Source: Paraphaeosphaeria minitans (taxonomy: Eukaryota > Ascomycota > Dothideomycetes > Pleosporales > Didymosphaeriaceae). From it: 64,000 bases of DNA. The position numbers were made by a program, and so were the translations under genes. Shown here one piece after another: positions 21,632 through 32,774 of this stretch. Each line of letters begins with the position of its first letter. Positions within the stretch are counted from its first letter, which is position 1. Location: positions 868,001 to 932,000 of the forward strand of contig WJXW01000002.1 in the NCBI GenBank assembly GCA_015832175.1, read 5' to 3'. Below the pieces are notes generated by a model. The model was not told the DNA's origin and did not search any database. It saw nothing but the letters and a program-made list of their open reading frames with translations.

Positions 21632-24600
21632 TCACCGCGTGTTTTTCAGGCTTGCCGCCGCCGCAGCAGCAGCAAGGTCTGACTTTCCAGACGCGTTTCG
21701 ATGAGCGACCCGAGGGAGACTGCTCGTAACAGGCGCGGGCGCTCCATGAACGGTTCTCTTGATACCTGCTCCCGCTGGTGGGACAGCGGATTGCCGCCTA
21801 GGTCCGCTCGGCCCCGTCTTAACAGGGGAGCTGGCTGATACTTGGCGATCTGACGCTATGGCGGTGCCGTTCTTGAAGCTTGTAGCTGGCGGTTCAGGCA
21901 GGGGTCGTACGCGTGACGACGTCGTTTGAGATGAAGCTACGCGCTTGATTGGTGACGCTGCGTTGGCCGCTCCGTTGATGGCTGTGCGAGGCCGAGGAAC
22001 TCGCTTTACGCCTGTAATGAACTCGTGGAGCATCGCTTCGTCCGGCTTCATGCGCCGGTCTGGATCCCAGCGAAGGCATCGTGCGATGAAATCAAGGAAA
22101 GCTTCATCGTCGCATTTGAGGGCCTGTTGTAGTGTTTTTGAGCTTGGCCTGCGTCGACGGCCTTTCGTAGAGACCGTGACACGTGGCTTGCCCATTGAGT
22201 CGAAGAACAGCTTTTTCCTACTGCTCTTTTCAATCAAATGCTTTTCCGGAGGTCCGAAGATCTCCATGATGCAGGCTAGTTGTTCCTGCTCGTTCTCACC
22301 AGGGAAGATTGGGTATCCTGTAAGGAGCTCCGCCAGAATGCAACCCAAACTCCACATGTCGATTGGTAGGCCGTAACTTACACCCAAAATGACTTCGGGC
22401 GACCGGTAAAACCGCGATTGGATGTATGTGTAGACCTTTTCGTTCTCAAAGCAGCTGGAGCCAAAGTCGATGACCTTGATCTCTGAATGAAGTGGGTGTG
22501 CAAGCAGAATGTTCTCTGGTTTCAAATCACAATGGATTACTCGCTTGCTCTTCAGCATCACCAGCGAGCCGAGCATTTGCTTGCAGAACCGTCGAATAAG
22601 CCGTAGCGAGAACCCCTTGAACTCGTGTGCTTTGATAAACTCATAGAGGTTCATACCAAGAAGTTCGGTTGAAATACAAAGGTGGCCACGGAAATAAAAG
22701 CTTTGGGTAAAATTGATCATGCTGTGCTTGTTGTCGGGGTCCTGTCATGATGATTAAAAATCGAGGCACAAATAATAAGACTGTAGAACATGACATACCC
22801 ATTCGCGTAACTTTTGCAGGATGTTGACCTCCACCAATGCCTGTTGATGGAAGCGTTTCTTGTTGCGGATGATTTTAATGGCAACAAGCGCACCGGTCTT
22901 GTGATCGACGCAACGTACAACCTGCCCGAAGCTGCCCTTACCGAGTAAATCTACAACTTCGTAGCGATAGGCTAGATGGTCTCCCAGAACGATATTGTAA
23001 TCGCCCCGGTCGTCATCGTACCCAAAATTGGCGGTAGTAGCATTCAGATCGCCCACATGCTTCTTCGCGCTCTTCGTGCCGCAGAAGTATATTTCCTTGT
23101 AGTCGATTATCTCGCCTCGCTCAAATATGTTGAGGCTCACCATCTGGAGTGCTTGCGCTGCAGTGACCCGCTCTTGGGGGCGCGCTCTCTTCCGGAGCTC
23201 ATCTACGTCGCGAGCCGCATGCTCGAAATCCTTGCGTTTGGTCCCAAGTTTCTTCATTTCTTCGTCAGCAGCCAGGTCATCTCGGTCCAGGTTCGTATCC
23301 AAGTTGCGAGCTTTCAGCATGTTTGTCGAACTTTTGGATCCTAGCATCTTTTGCATAGGCGTCAACATCGAATTAGATTTTGGCGCAGTTTGCCCGTTTG
23401 GCTGCTCCGAATATCCTGAGGCCGTGCGGATGCCAGCGCTCGCCTTTCTGGCCTTCTCAGCTTCAGTGTCGCTAGCGACTGTTGCGTTTGTAAAGGTCTT
23501 GCGACGTCCGAAATCGAGCGAGGGTCGATTACGTGTGGCAGGTGTAGGACTAGCCCCGACTGATCCGCTCCAAGTTGCTGAGGCAGGAAGCTTCGGTGGA
23601 GGCATATCGCCGTGTTTCGGGGGCTGAGGAACTGGTTCCTGGCTCTTTTGAGGAGCATGTCGCGGTTGGCTGGTTTGTGAAGCTTGAGCGGCTGTTTTTG
23701 ATGACCCACGGCGCCACCCGCTCAGACTAAGCTTGCGTCTCAACGACGATCCGGAAGAAGGGGTTTCTGGCTCTGTCGAGGTTGATGTCTTTGCAGAATC
23801 GGTATCCTTCTGAGGGGCGTGAGGACCTTGAACCTTCATATTCTGCATCTCTGCATCTTGGTCGCTAACTTTGTACTCCCCATAAGGTCTCGAGTACATA
23901 AGTGCGTAATCGCCACTATTCTTCGGTAAGGAGTTGGAAGAGAAAGGCGTAGCTATCTGGCGATTAGGGTTCAAAGTCGGAATAGGCATAGCCGCAGCAC
24001 CATGCAGCGGAGCGCCATTGGACTTTAGGTTGAAAGCGGAACTGCTGCTACGAAGATGCTTGCCGTCGTCATACTTGTCCATGTTGCTGTTGTTGTTGTT
24101 TCGGGAAAAGAAACTGGCTTTTGATGCAGTCATCGGCGTGCTCGGTGTTTTGTTGGCTGTCCTCTTAGGAGGTGGCGTCGTGTTACGATCATCCACTTCT
24201 GTGGAAGGCGCCGGGAATGACGAGATCCTGTTGTTGAACGGCGTCCCGAGAGGTAGCAGGTTGAGAGGAGGTAGTCGAATTGGTTGCAGATTTTTCTTGT
24301 TGCTTTGGTGAACAGACGGGCTCTTCTCAGCATCGGATCCGGCACCAACAGTCAGTCCTCTTCTGTGTCTAATTGTTGCTTTTCCCTTCTTTGCGGAGTC
24401 TGTCTTCTCAGGTTCGGCTGCTCTCGTCTGTGTATTGAGAGAAGACATAGAAGCCATACCATCAGCCGTCGTCCGTTCTGGGGAAGGCCTCAGCGCGGCA
24501 CTCGACTTCAAGGCTGACGCCGAAAATGAGAAAGTCTTGTTCTCTGGATCCTTTGGCGATTCGTAAGCTTTGGGAATAGCGGGTACCGGTGGCACCTCCT

Positions 24601-26284
24601 CCTCTTCCTCTGCACCAGCCGAGCTATGAACATTCCTGGGTTTGGGAGTGGGCAATCGAGACCCAGCCAAGGCGGGATTTCGTGGCTGTAGCGTGGTATT
24701 GCCGACTCTCAAGGAATTGAGGCTGGAGTTCGAAGAGATGGAGATACCTGAAGCATACGACTTGCGATTCGGATTTTGATCAGGCGTAACTCTCGCAGAA
24801 GACGGTGTAACGCTCTTTCGGAAGATCATGGCAGGCGATTGGTCGAAGGCCCGCTCATCAAATAAGAACTCGGCTTGAGGCGTCGGGGGGCTGACCGGAC
24901 CACCAGTTGGGTTGGGGTTCATGGAGAGTCTCTTCAGCCGTCGTGCGTCTGTGGGGCTTATCGTCCTTGCACCTAGTCCGCTGACGTGGTGCATCGTCGA
25001 CTGCCGTTTGCTTGATGAAGAGGAGGGCGTTTGAGTAGGTGCTGTCGACCTTGCTGGCGAACGTGACGGGTCAAAAACAGTGGGGGCATGGAGCAAGGTC
25101 GGGTACTGGCGCGGGGCTACGTAGAGAGACTTGGCCTTTGCAGCACGTGTTGCACTGGGAACTCTTGTGGTGTCGGCACCCAGAATCAGACCAGGCGGAA
25201 GCGTGCCGCGACGGTGGGCGCCTTGGCCAAACGACGATGTGCGGCCCATGCGTGTCTGCACACTGTCGCCGTGGCTGGCCAACCGGGGCACGTCCTGTCG
25301 GACGTCCAGGCTGGGTGTAGGCAGCATGCCCGGCCCTACCGACTTCCGCGACGCGCGTGCGGCTGGATTCGGGGGATGCTGTGCGGGGAGTTGGCTCTGG
25401 CGACGCGTGCGGATTGTCATGTTCGAGGTGGGCGGCGGGATCGATGAGGGCTCGGGCGGGGCATTGGACGGGTCCGGCTTGGATCTCGACTGACTGAAGC
25501 GGCGGATTAGCGAGGTGCTGGGTGCCGGGCGTGTCTCGGCAGTGGTGCTTGCGAAGGGCGAGGGTGCGTGCTGTGTGGAGGACGCCAGGGCCGAGGACGT
25601 GAATGGGTGCTGGGACGGCGCGGCCATGTGGGAAGAAGCGAGCGTGGATGAATCGGGCGGTTGCGGGAAGTGGCTCAGGGCGGGCTCGTACTGGAGGCTG
25701 TTCGCGAAGTCGTCAAAGGTGACTTCGGGGATGAAGTCGAAGCGCTCGCCCGCATCGGCAGGCGCGTCCGAGGGGTGCGCCTGCGACGTGAAGCTGAAGC
25801 GGGAAGCGGCGTCGTTGGCGATGGGGAAGGCGCGGCCCTGAGGCGCAATGCTGCCAGCATCGCTGGTGACCCTGCCCACGCAATTGCTCGTCAGCATGCT
25901 GTCCGCTGTCTGGACGTGCCATTGCGAGCGGCCATCTCACCTCTGTTTCTCGTACGGGCGCGGGCCCAGCGGCACCTTGTAGTCACGCACCGACTGTCGC
26001 CGCCCGCGGAAGTTTGTCTTGGTGCTGGTGTCTTGGGGCGGTCGAGGAGCAGACGTGATGCTGGGCGCACTCGACTTTCGACGTGTATGCTCGGTCCCGC
26101 TGGTTCGCTGGAACTTGCGCACTCGCCCATCTGCATCTGCCTCTGGAGCACCACACGGGTCAGCACTTGTGCGTCCACGCACCGCGGTCCCACCATGCAC
26201 GCGCCCAGGACAGCACTCACCCGTGGAGCCGTTGCTCTCTTCTGCCGAGCTGGCCCTGCTGAGCACAGGGAGGCTGCTCTCCAT
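21632..26284 (-). CDS. pom1: DYRK-family protein kinase, Pom1-like
   Basis: Four exons on the minus strand: 26221-26284, 25941-26142, 22799-25871 and 21632-22741, phases consistent, about 1,482 residues. The N-terminal thousand residues are disordered, Ser/Pro-rich and basic. Near 23150-22990 is a class-II DYRK NAPA-type segment (ALQMVSLNIFERGEIIDYKE). The kinase domain then shows LLGKGSFGQVV, the lysine AIKII, VIHCDLKPENILL, VIDFGSSCF and the activation loop YTYIQSRFYRSPEVILG with its YxY autophosphorylation site. A basic disordered tail ends in an Ala run. Pom1-type kinases control polarity and cell-cycle timing at the cell cortex. An in-frame upstream ATG at 26320 could add 12 residues. 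Confidence 0.88.
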
Positions 26285-27203
26285 CCTCGTTCGAGCGAGA
26301 GGCTGCGCTACCATTGTCAACGAAGGTCGGCGGCCCCGGTGGGCTGGCGTGCTGACCGATGCCTCCGGACCACCTCACACCGCCCTTCTCTCGTGGCTGA
26401 CGTGCCGTCGCTTGTGCTGCGCGGTGGACGGCTGCTCCCCAAGCTCGAGGCTTGGAGCAAGGACTATGCGGACGCGGGCATCTCGTTCAGGTCGGACGGA
26501 GGAGGAGCAGGCACACCACGCTTCACGTTCCTTGGGTAGATTGCGATGGTTGCGTCAAGCACACGAGCGTCCTGGCGGGAGGGGAGCGGCAACGGTCGAG
26601 AGATAGGAGAAGGAAGAGTTCAACAGTGGTGGCAGTAGCTTGCGGACGACGATTCAGGCAGGGTAGCGATATGTCGACACAGACCACCCAGCGGGTCTTG
26701 TCGACTCGACGAATAGCCGTGCGGTGACAATACCAAAACAACACGGTCAACACCTTCTCCCGGGAAACCGCCTGTCCAGCGAAATCTCAGTGGGCGCAGA
26801 CGTCGACGAGCTGCTCTGTGCAGATGTCGACGAGCTGCCCTACGTAGACGTGGGTTCACGTTTCAGCTACACACGGGCTCTCGCAGTGCTACCAAACGCC
26901 TGCAAGGCCCGCCACCAGGGACTTCTCGCAGCGGGCACAGCGCCGGTGCACGCTCGTAAAAAAAATTAAAGAAAAAAAAACTAGATTCTCCAACTGCACC
27001 GAACGGCCGTGTTCCTCTCCTCGCATGGCAGGCTGCTGTCGCCGTCGCCGTCGCCATCACAAGCGGCGCGAGGATGGCAGCCAAAGTGCGGAGGCAGCCG
27101 CACTTCCGCCAGCGTGCGCTTCTGCGCAGCTCGATCTCGTCACGGTGCAGACGGCGGTGCGATGTTGCAAGCGCATTGTGTATGTTTACATTTGTATTCC
27201 ACG

Positions 27204-27204
<1 letters not shown>

Positions 27205-27234
<30 letters not shown>
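27205..27234 (+). repeat. CCCATG hexanucleotide repeat, 5 copies
   Basis: Five perfect tandem CCCATG units in the intergenic region upstream of the peroxin gene. Confidence 0.95.
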
Positions 27235-27628
27235 TCCACGCCGTTGGACGTCCCTGACAACACAAAAGGGGCGAAGGGAAGGGAAGGGAAGCTGAGGCGC
27301 ACGGACCAGACACTGAACATCAAAGCCCAAGCCCAACCTTGCCGGCCGACCACGTGCCGCTTGACGCTCGCGCTTGCATATGCCGTCATTTCCGCTTGCA
27401 CAGAGTCTCTGCCATGTACAATAGACGACCTACCTACTTGTCCACGCTGCGAAGGACTAACGCATGACCAACGCAGTCGGTGCATGTCATGACTGCTGGA
27501 GCGAACTACACACGGACTGCACTATGTGACCTGTTCGGAGGGTTGCTGTAGGACCATCGCCAAACCGTTGCCAACCCGTCGAGTGATGAAGCTGGACAGA
27601 ACTGTGGCGGTGCAACGCTCAACGCTCA

Positions 27629-27675
27629 ACCTCCACCTCCACCTCCACCTCCACCTCCGCCTCCACCTCAACCTC
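27629..27675 (+). repeat. CTCCAC-type repeat in the peroxin gene leader
   Basis: About seven imperfect hexamers ending some 60 bases before the peroxin ATG, so probably transcribed. Confidence 0.9.
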
Positions 27676-27732
27676 GGAGCGACTACCTCGACAGCCCATC
27701 GAAACTCGACGGCCAAAGATAATCTGTCCACA

Positions 27733-29344
27733 ATGGGTAACGAAGCGGCAGACTCGTTCGTCAACCGTGACACACCAATCCCGGTTGTGTCTATAACTAG
27801 CCCTGGCGACCATTCTCGTCCCTCTTCAAGACAACCCAGCGACTCGCGGCACCATCTTTCTGCCAGCAAGCTCAAAGACAAGCTCCAGTCTCTAGGTGAC
27901 AGTCATGAGCATCTCGAGTCTCCAAATCGCTTTTCAGACAAAATGTTCACCATGTAAGTTTGCCTCGCTTGTCTTGTCCCCTACATCAACTTCCTACAAG
28001 TGCAAGATCACGCGATCTGACCCTATTTGTAGACTGCTCTCTTCGGTCCTCCCCGACGATATTGACGAAGAGGGGGATATACCTCAGGTCAAAGACCGCC
28101 GTTCCCGAAAATATGTCGATCGTCCCAACTTCTCTCTTCCCCAGATGTCCTCCAACTTCCGCCGCTTCAATGCCCGGATAGGCGTAGCCTTCGTCGCGCA
28201 AAACCGCGCCATCCGTCTCTTCACCTGGCGGCAACCCACGCAAACCCTCTCCTTCCTCTCCGTATACACATTCGTATGTGTCAACCCCACACTGGCCTTA
28301 GTCCTACCCCTGGCTTGCTGTCTGTTCTTTATCATGGTTCCCGCCTTCCTGGCCCGACACCCACCTCCACCCACCCATCTTCCAACCGACTTGTACCCGC
28401 TTGGAGGACCTCCGCTGGCCGCAGCTCGCACCGTCAAGCCCGCACCCGAGCTCTCCAAAGATTTCTTCCGCAACATGCGCGACCTACAAAATGCCATGGA
28501 AGACTTTTCCCGCGGCCACGATGCCGTTTTGTCCCTCATCACGCCTCTCACCAACTTCTCAAACGAATCCTTGAGCTCCATCATCTACATCATACTCCTC
28601 TGCACCTCAGTCATGCTCTCCATTTGCGCCCACCTCCTCCCCTGGCGCTTCATCTTCCTCGCACTCGGCTACGCCCTGATCATCCTCGGCCACCCCACCG
28701 TCCAAGACCTCCTCGCCACCCCGGAAAGTGAGCATCTCGTCTCCGAAAAAGAGCACGAGGCCCGATCTCTTCTGATCAATCTCTCCAAAGATATCGAGCT
28801 CGAGACCGCCCCAGATGGACGTGAAGTCGAGATCTTCGAGCTGCAGCACAGACCCCTGCACGACACGGACGGCGAGTACGAGTCCTACATCTTCAGCCCG
28901 ACACCGTATGCGCCGCTCGCACCGTCCCGCATCGCAGGCGACCGTCCCAAGGGGACGCCGTTTTTCGAGGACGTGCAGCCGCCCCGTGGTTGGCGCTGGA
29001 GCGACAAGAAATGGGTGCTGGATCTGCTCTCCCGTGAGTGGGTTGAGGAGCGCTGTGTCACGGGCGTGGAAGTGGAGATTGAGGGCGAGCGCTGGATTAC
29101 AGATCTGCACTACGAGGAGCTAGATGACATACGAGAAAAAGAGTTTAGCGTGAAGAGCGGGAAGAACGAGAAAGAGAGGACGAGGCTGAATAAGAGGGGT
29201 GTTGGTGGCGGGGGGAGTGATTCTGAGAGGGAGGTGTTGAGAAGGGCGTGGGAGAAGGGAAGGCCGAGTCGGAAGGGGGAATGGAGGCGGAGGAGGTGGG
29301 TGAGGGGTGTGGAGAGGGTACCGGTCAGTAATGGCGGGGATTGA
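27733..29344 (+). CDS. Peroxisomal membrane protein, Pex24/dysferlin-domain family
   Basis: Two exons (27733-27953 and 28033-29344) give 510 residues. I chose the start MGNEAADSF because the frame upstream is only translated repeat. Two hydrophobic regions are visible, around CVNPTLALVLPLACCLFFIM and SIIYIILLCTSVMLSICAHL, together a reticulon-like membrane anchor. The C-terminal half contains paired DysF-type motifs: YESYIFSPTPYAP with PRGWRWSDKKWVLDL, then a REWVEERCVTGVE segment. This is the layout of the yeast Pex28-Pex32 group, ER/peroxisome membrane proteins that regulate peroxisome number and contact sites. Which yeast member is closest cannot be said by eye. The C-terminus is very basic. 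Confidence 0.85.
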
Positions 29345-29416
29345 TATCACGTAGTATTGAACTGTCATGCATCTTTTTACGCTTGATATTTTCATTGTAC
29401 CGTGGGGTTGAAGTGT

Positions 29417-29857
29417 CTATCCTCCGTGAAGGGTAGAGACGAATAGGATGTTATCGCCTTCTTCGATCACGTATTTGTCTTCGCCTTCGAGCTCCCAGTC
29501 TGCGTCGTTGATGAGGACTAAGATGCCGGGTCTCCTGATGGTAGAGTCAGCAAATCATGTGGTCCATGCTGTAGATGCGTTTGGCACACTTACACCGTGT
29601 CGTCGAGAACAAAGAGCTCCTTCCTTGGATCATTCATGAAGGTCTCGCATAGATGTCTGACGAGAAACGCTATATTCGACCGTGACCCATCTGCATCTAT
29701 GGCAGGGATATACAAAGACAGCTTCCGTTCATTCGAGAAGAGCATCTCCAGCCCTCCGCTGGTACTGTTAACGCGAAACCCAATCACCCCCTGCCACCAT
29801 CTCTTACCTGAACTCCACCGTTATCTTGATCGTACCCTCATTCTGTGTGTCTGGCAT
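29417..29857 (-). CDS. URM1: Ubiquitin-related modifier 1
   Basis: Three exons on the minus strand (29808-29857, 29594-29764, 29417-29534) encode 112 residues. Conserved blocks are [12 protein letters not shown], the FLVRHLC segment, [28 protein letters not shown] and the functional C-terminal end FVSTLHGG. Urm1 is activated by Uba4 at its terminal Gly-Gly. It acts as the sulfur carrier for 2-thiolation of wobble uridine in cytosolic Lys/Glu/Gln tRNAs and also modifies proteins. The length fits the family (about 100-115). Its ATG lies 163 bases from the ATG of ELP2 on the other strand. Confidence 0.96.
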
Positions 29858-30020
29858 TGCGAAATGGCGTAGCAAACGCCGTGGGGCGGACGCAGTTTTG
29901 ACTTACCCCGGATGCAGTTTGAGGCCCGCGCTAACCACAGGTGGCGCCCTAAGCGACAGTAGCGCGGTAGAAATCTCGCATGCCGATGACTTCGCTGCCC
30001 TACACTTCCGCACAGTCCAC
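29858..30020. promoter_or_regulatory. Bidirectional promoter of URM1 and ELP2
   Basis: Only 163 bases separate the two divergent start codons, so the core promoters and both leaders share this segment. No specific operator is recognised. Confidence 0.65.
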
Positions 30021-32463
30021 ATGACAATGGGTATCATACCAGAGTTTGTTTCGATTGGTGGGAATCGGAATCCTGCTGCGGCGGACTGGGATCAAGATGG
30101 CGGACGGTTGTTGGCGTTTGGCGCAGATAACTGTATCGCGGTGTGGGAGCCTGAGGTATGAGGCGGAACTGGAATCCATGATGATTGCTAAGAGAAAGCA
30201 GGATGAAAAGTTGGGCGGTATAACGGCCATCTTGCATGGACATAGTGATGTCGTCAATGCGGTTAAATATTTCCCGACCGGTTCTGTAAATGCCACTGTC
30301 CTTTTGAGCGGTGCTGCGGACCATTCCTTGAGGCTGTGGAAAGGAAGAAGATTCGAGTCGGGCTTTGATCTTGTCAAGACTGTAACGGAGCACAAGGGTC
30401 CAATAACGCGGATCGCTACTTTATCAGGCTCGGACGTCTTCGCAACTGGAGCATCAGACGGCGTTGTCAAGATTTGGAAACTCGTCCACGACGCCGACTT
30501 CACCACTGTTGATGTTGAACTGATCCAATCAATATCACTTACACCGCGATACTTCCCCTTGGCCATTGCGCTGGCCAAATTGGACGAGACTTCCCTTGTT
30601 CTGGCCGTAGGAGGCACGCGCAGCACCATTCAGATTTTCGTTTCTCTTGATACCCAATTTCAACTTTCTGCTACCTTGACTGGGCACGAGGGCTGGATCC
30701 GCGCGCTGGATTTCACGAAGGAGAGCGATGATGAAAACAGCGACCTGCTGCTCGTGTCGGCAAGTCAAGACAAGTACATCCGGTTATGGCGCGTACATCA
30801 GGGTGAAGAGTTGCCTGCCGCGAGCAGCGCACTGGCTGATCCGGCTCTGGGCGTCCTGGGTAAGTCGCTATCGAACAAGGCCCATCGCTTTGCCTCAGCG
30901 ACATCGAAATATTCTGTCACTTTCGAAGCTCTGCTTCTGGGTCATGAAGACTGGATCTACACGGCGTCTTGGAGACATAGAGCGAGGAAGCTACAACTAC
31001 TGTCTACTTCAGAAGATAATTCCCTCGCCATCTGGGAGGCAGACCCTTCTTCCGGCGTATGGGTCTGTAGCACTAGGCTGGGCGAGATAAGTGGGCAGAA
31101 AGGATCGACCAGCGCGACAGGCAGCGCTGGAGGATTCTGGATCGGCCTTTGGTCACCGGACGGCGATTCTGTGGTGTCTCTCGGACGCACCGGTAGCTGG
31201 CGCAGATGGACCTACTCACCCACCCAAGACATGTGGACACAGCAAGTAGCCATTACCGGGCACGTGCGCGAAGTCAAAGGCCTAAGCTGGTCAAGAGATG
31301 GTGCATACCTCCTCACAACTGGCTCGGACCAAACAACACGCCTCTTCTCGGAGTGGAAACGAGAGCAGGGCTCCTCATGGCACGAGTTCTCGCGCCCACA
31401 AATACACGGCTACGACCTCAACTGCATCGATACCGTCAATAACGTGCAGTTCGTTTCCGGCGCGGACGAGAAGCTCCTGCGCGTATTTGACGAACCAAAA
31501 GGCGTCTCCGAGATGCTGAACAAGCTTTGCGAAATCGAAGCGGCCTCCGCCGACCGCCCCGACGCCGCCAACATCCCTGTCCTCGGCCTCTCAAACAAAG
31601 CCATCCAAGCCGTCGACGAAAGCGAAGCACCAGAAAACGGCGACGACGATGGCGATGACCGCGAAGCCGTGGACCCTGCTTCCATCGTCAAAAGGTCGAC
31701 GCTCGAATTCGACCACCCGCCCTTCGAGGACCACCTCGCGCGCCACCTCCTCTGGCCCGAAACCGAAAAGCTGTACGGGCACGGCTACGAGATCTCCGCC
31801 ATGGCCGTGAGCAGCGACGGGTCACTGGTCGCGACCGCGTGTCGTGCGAGCTCCATCGACCACGCTGTCATCCGTCTGTACGACACGAAAGAGTGGCTGG
31901 AGATCAAGCCGCCGCTGAAAGCGCATTCGCTCACGGTCACGGCGCTGCAGTTCTCGCCCGACGACGAGTACCTGCTCAGCGTGGGGAGGGACAGACAATG
32001 GGTTGTGTGGAAGAAGAGCGAGGGTGGCGTGTACGCGCTCAAAAATGCGAATCCTAAGGGCCATGCGAGGATGATCTTGGGTGCGGCGTGGACGGCACTT
32101 GCGCAGCCGACGTTCTTGACTGCAGGGAGGGACAAGAACGTGAAGATCTGGCAGATTAGCGACGACGACGTTCAGCTCAAGGGATCAATCGCGGCGGGTG
32201 CGGCGGTCACGGCTGTTGCGTGTGATCCGGAGGCTAAAGGGGCTGTGCGTTTTGCATACGGGACAGAGGGTGGAGAATTGGTTGTTGGTTCGGTGGCGGT
32301 CGAGGCCTTGGACAAGGCTGCCACGGTGGCTGTTGCAAAGGAAGTTTCTCCGGCGAAGGGAATCAATCAGATCGTGTGGAGACCAGGAAGGAGCGGCGAG
32401 GGAAAGCAGTTGGCTGTGGCGAGTGAGGACTCGTCGGTGAGGATTTTCAAAGTAGAGGGGTAG
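30021..32463 (+). CDS. ELP2: Elongator complex subunit 2, WD40 protein
   Basis: Two exons (30021-30155 and 30202-32463) give 798 residues. The N-terminus IPEFVSIGGNRNPAAADWD and LAFGADNCIAVWEPE is typical of Elp2. More than ten WD repeats follow, such as LHGHSDVVNAVKYF, LTGHEGWIRALDF, LLGHEDWIYTASW, ITGHVREVKGLSW and LYGHGYEISAMAV. The insertion around an acidic GDDDGDDREAVD stretch is also typical. Elp2 builds the Elongator core with Elp1 and Elp3, which makes the 5-carbonylmethyl group on wobble uridines. The intron has GTATGA and acceptor AAAGCAG with a GCTAAG branch site. The start ATG is the best in-frame choice between URM1 and the first WD motif; an extra short upstream exon cannot be excluded. 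Confidence 0.95.
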
Positions 32464-32774
32464 TTTAGTGGAATCGATCTCGAACAAACATGACATTTTG
32501 CTGATGACGGGATTTCGGATATCCAAATCTGGCATCAGTAGGAGGTTGCAAACACGTCAAGATTAATGCGGCTGATCCGCAGCAATTGAAGCTTGCGAGG
32601 ATAGTGATATTTTCTTGGACTAATGCACGCCACGCAGGTACGGTACCTTGATTCTCAGCGTACAAGATCAAAGTCTAATGAGCAACCTTTAGTGCCTTTT
32701 GGATCTTGTAAGTATACATCAGCTACTTAATGCTAACAGAAAAGTAAACAAGTCAGACCCTTCTAAACCTCCTT
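32464..32774. other. Convergent intergenic region
   Basis: About 310 bases between the stop codons of ELP2 and the F-box gene. It holds only presumed 3' UTRs. Confidence 0.6.

Larger units (their letters stand above)
26285..27732. other. Divergent intergenic region between DYRK and peroxin genes
   Basis: About 1.4 kb shared by two divergent genes. It includes an A-rich tract near 26959-26981 and two short tandem repeats listed separately. No further gene is supported; open frames here are GC-skewed shadows. Confidence 0.5.

Noticed and set aside
27205..27234. CRISPR-like or regulatory array from the CCCATG units
   Set aside because: There are no spacers; it is a simple hexanucleotide repeat. 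No CRISPR array is expected or seen in this eukaryotic sequence.
25039..27500. Several long frames on the plus strand opposite and upstream of the DYRK kinase
   Set aside because: They are GC-rich shadows without domains or splice logic, and the minus-strand kinase gene explains most of the region.
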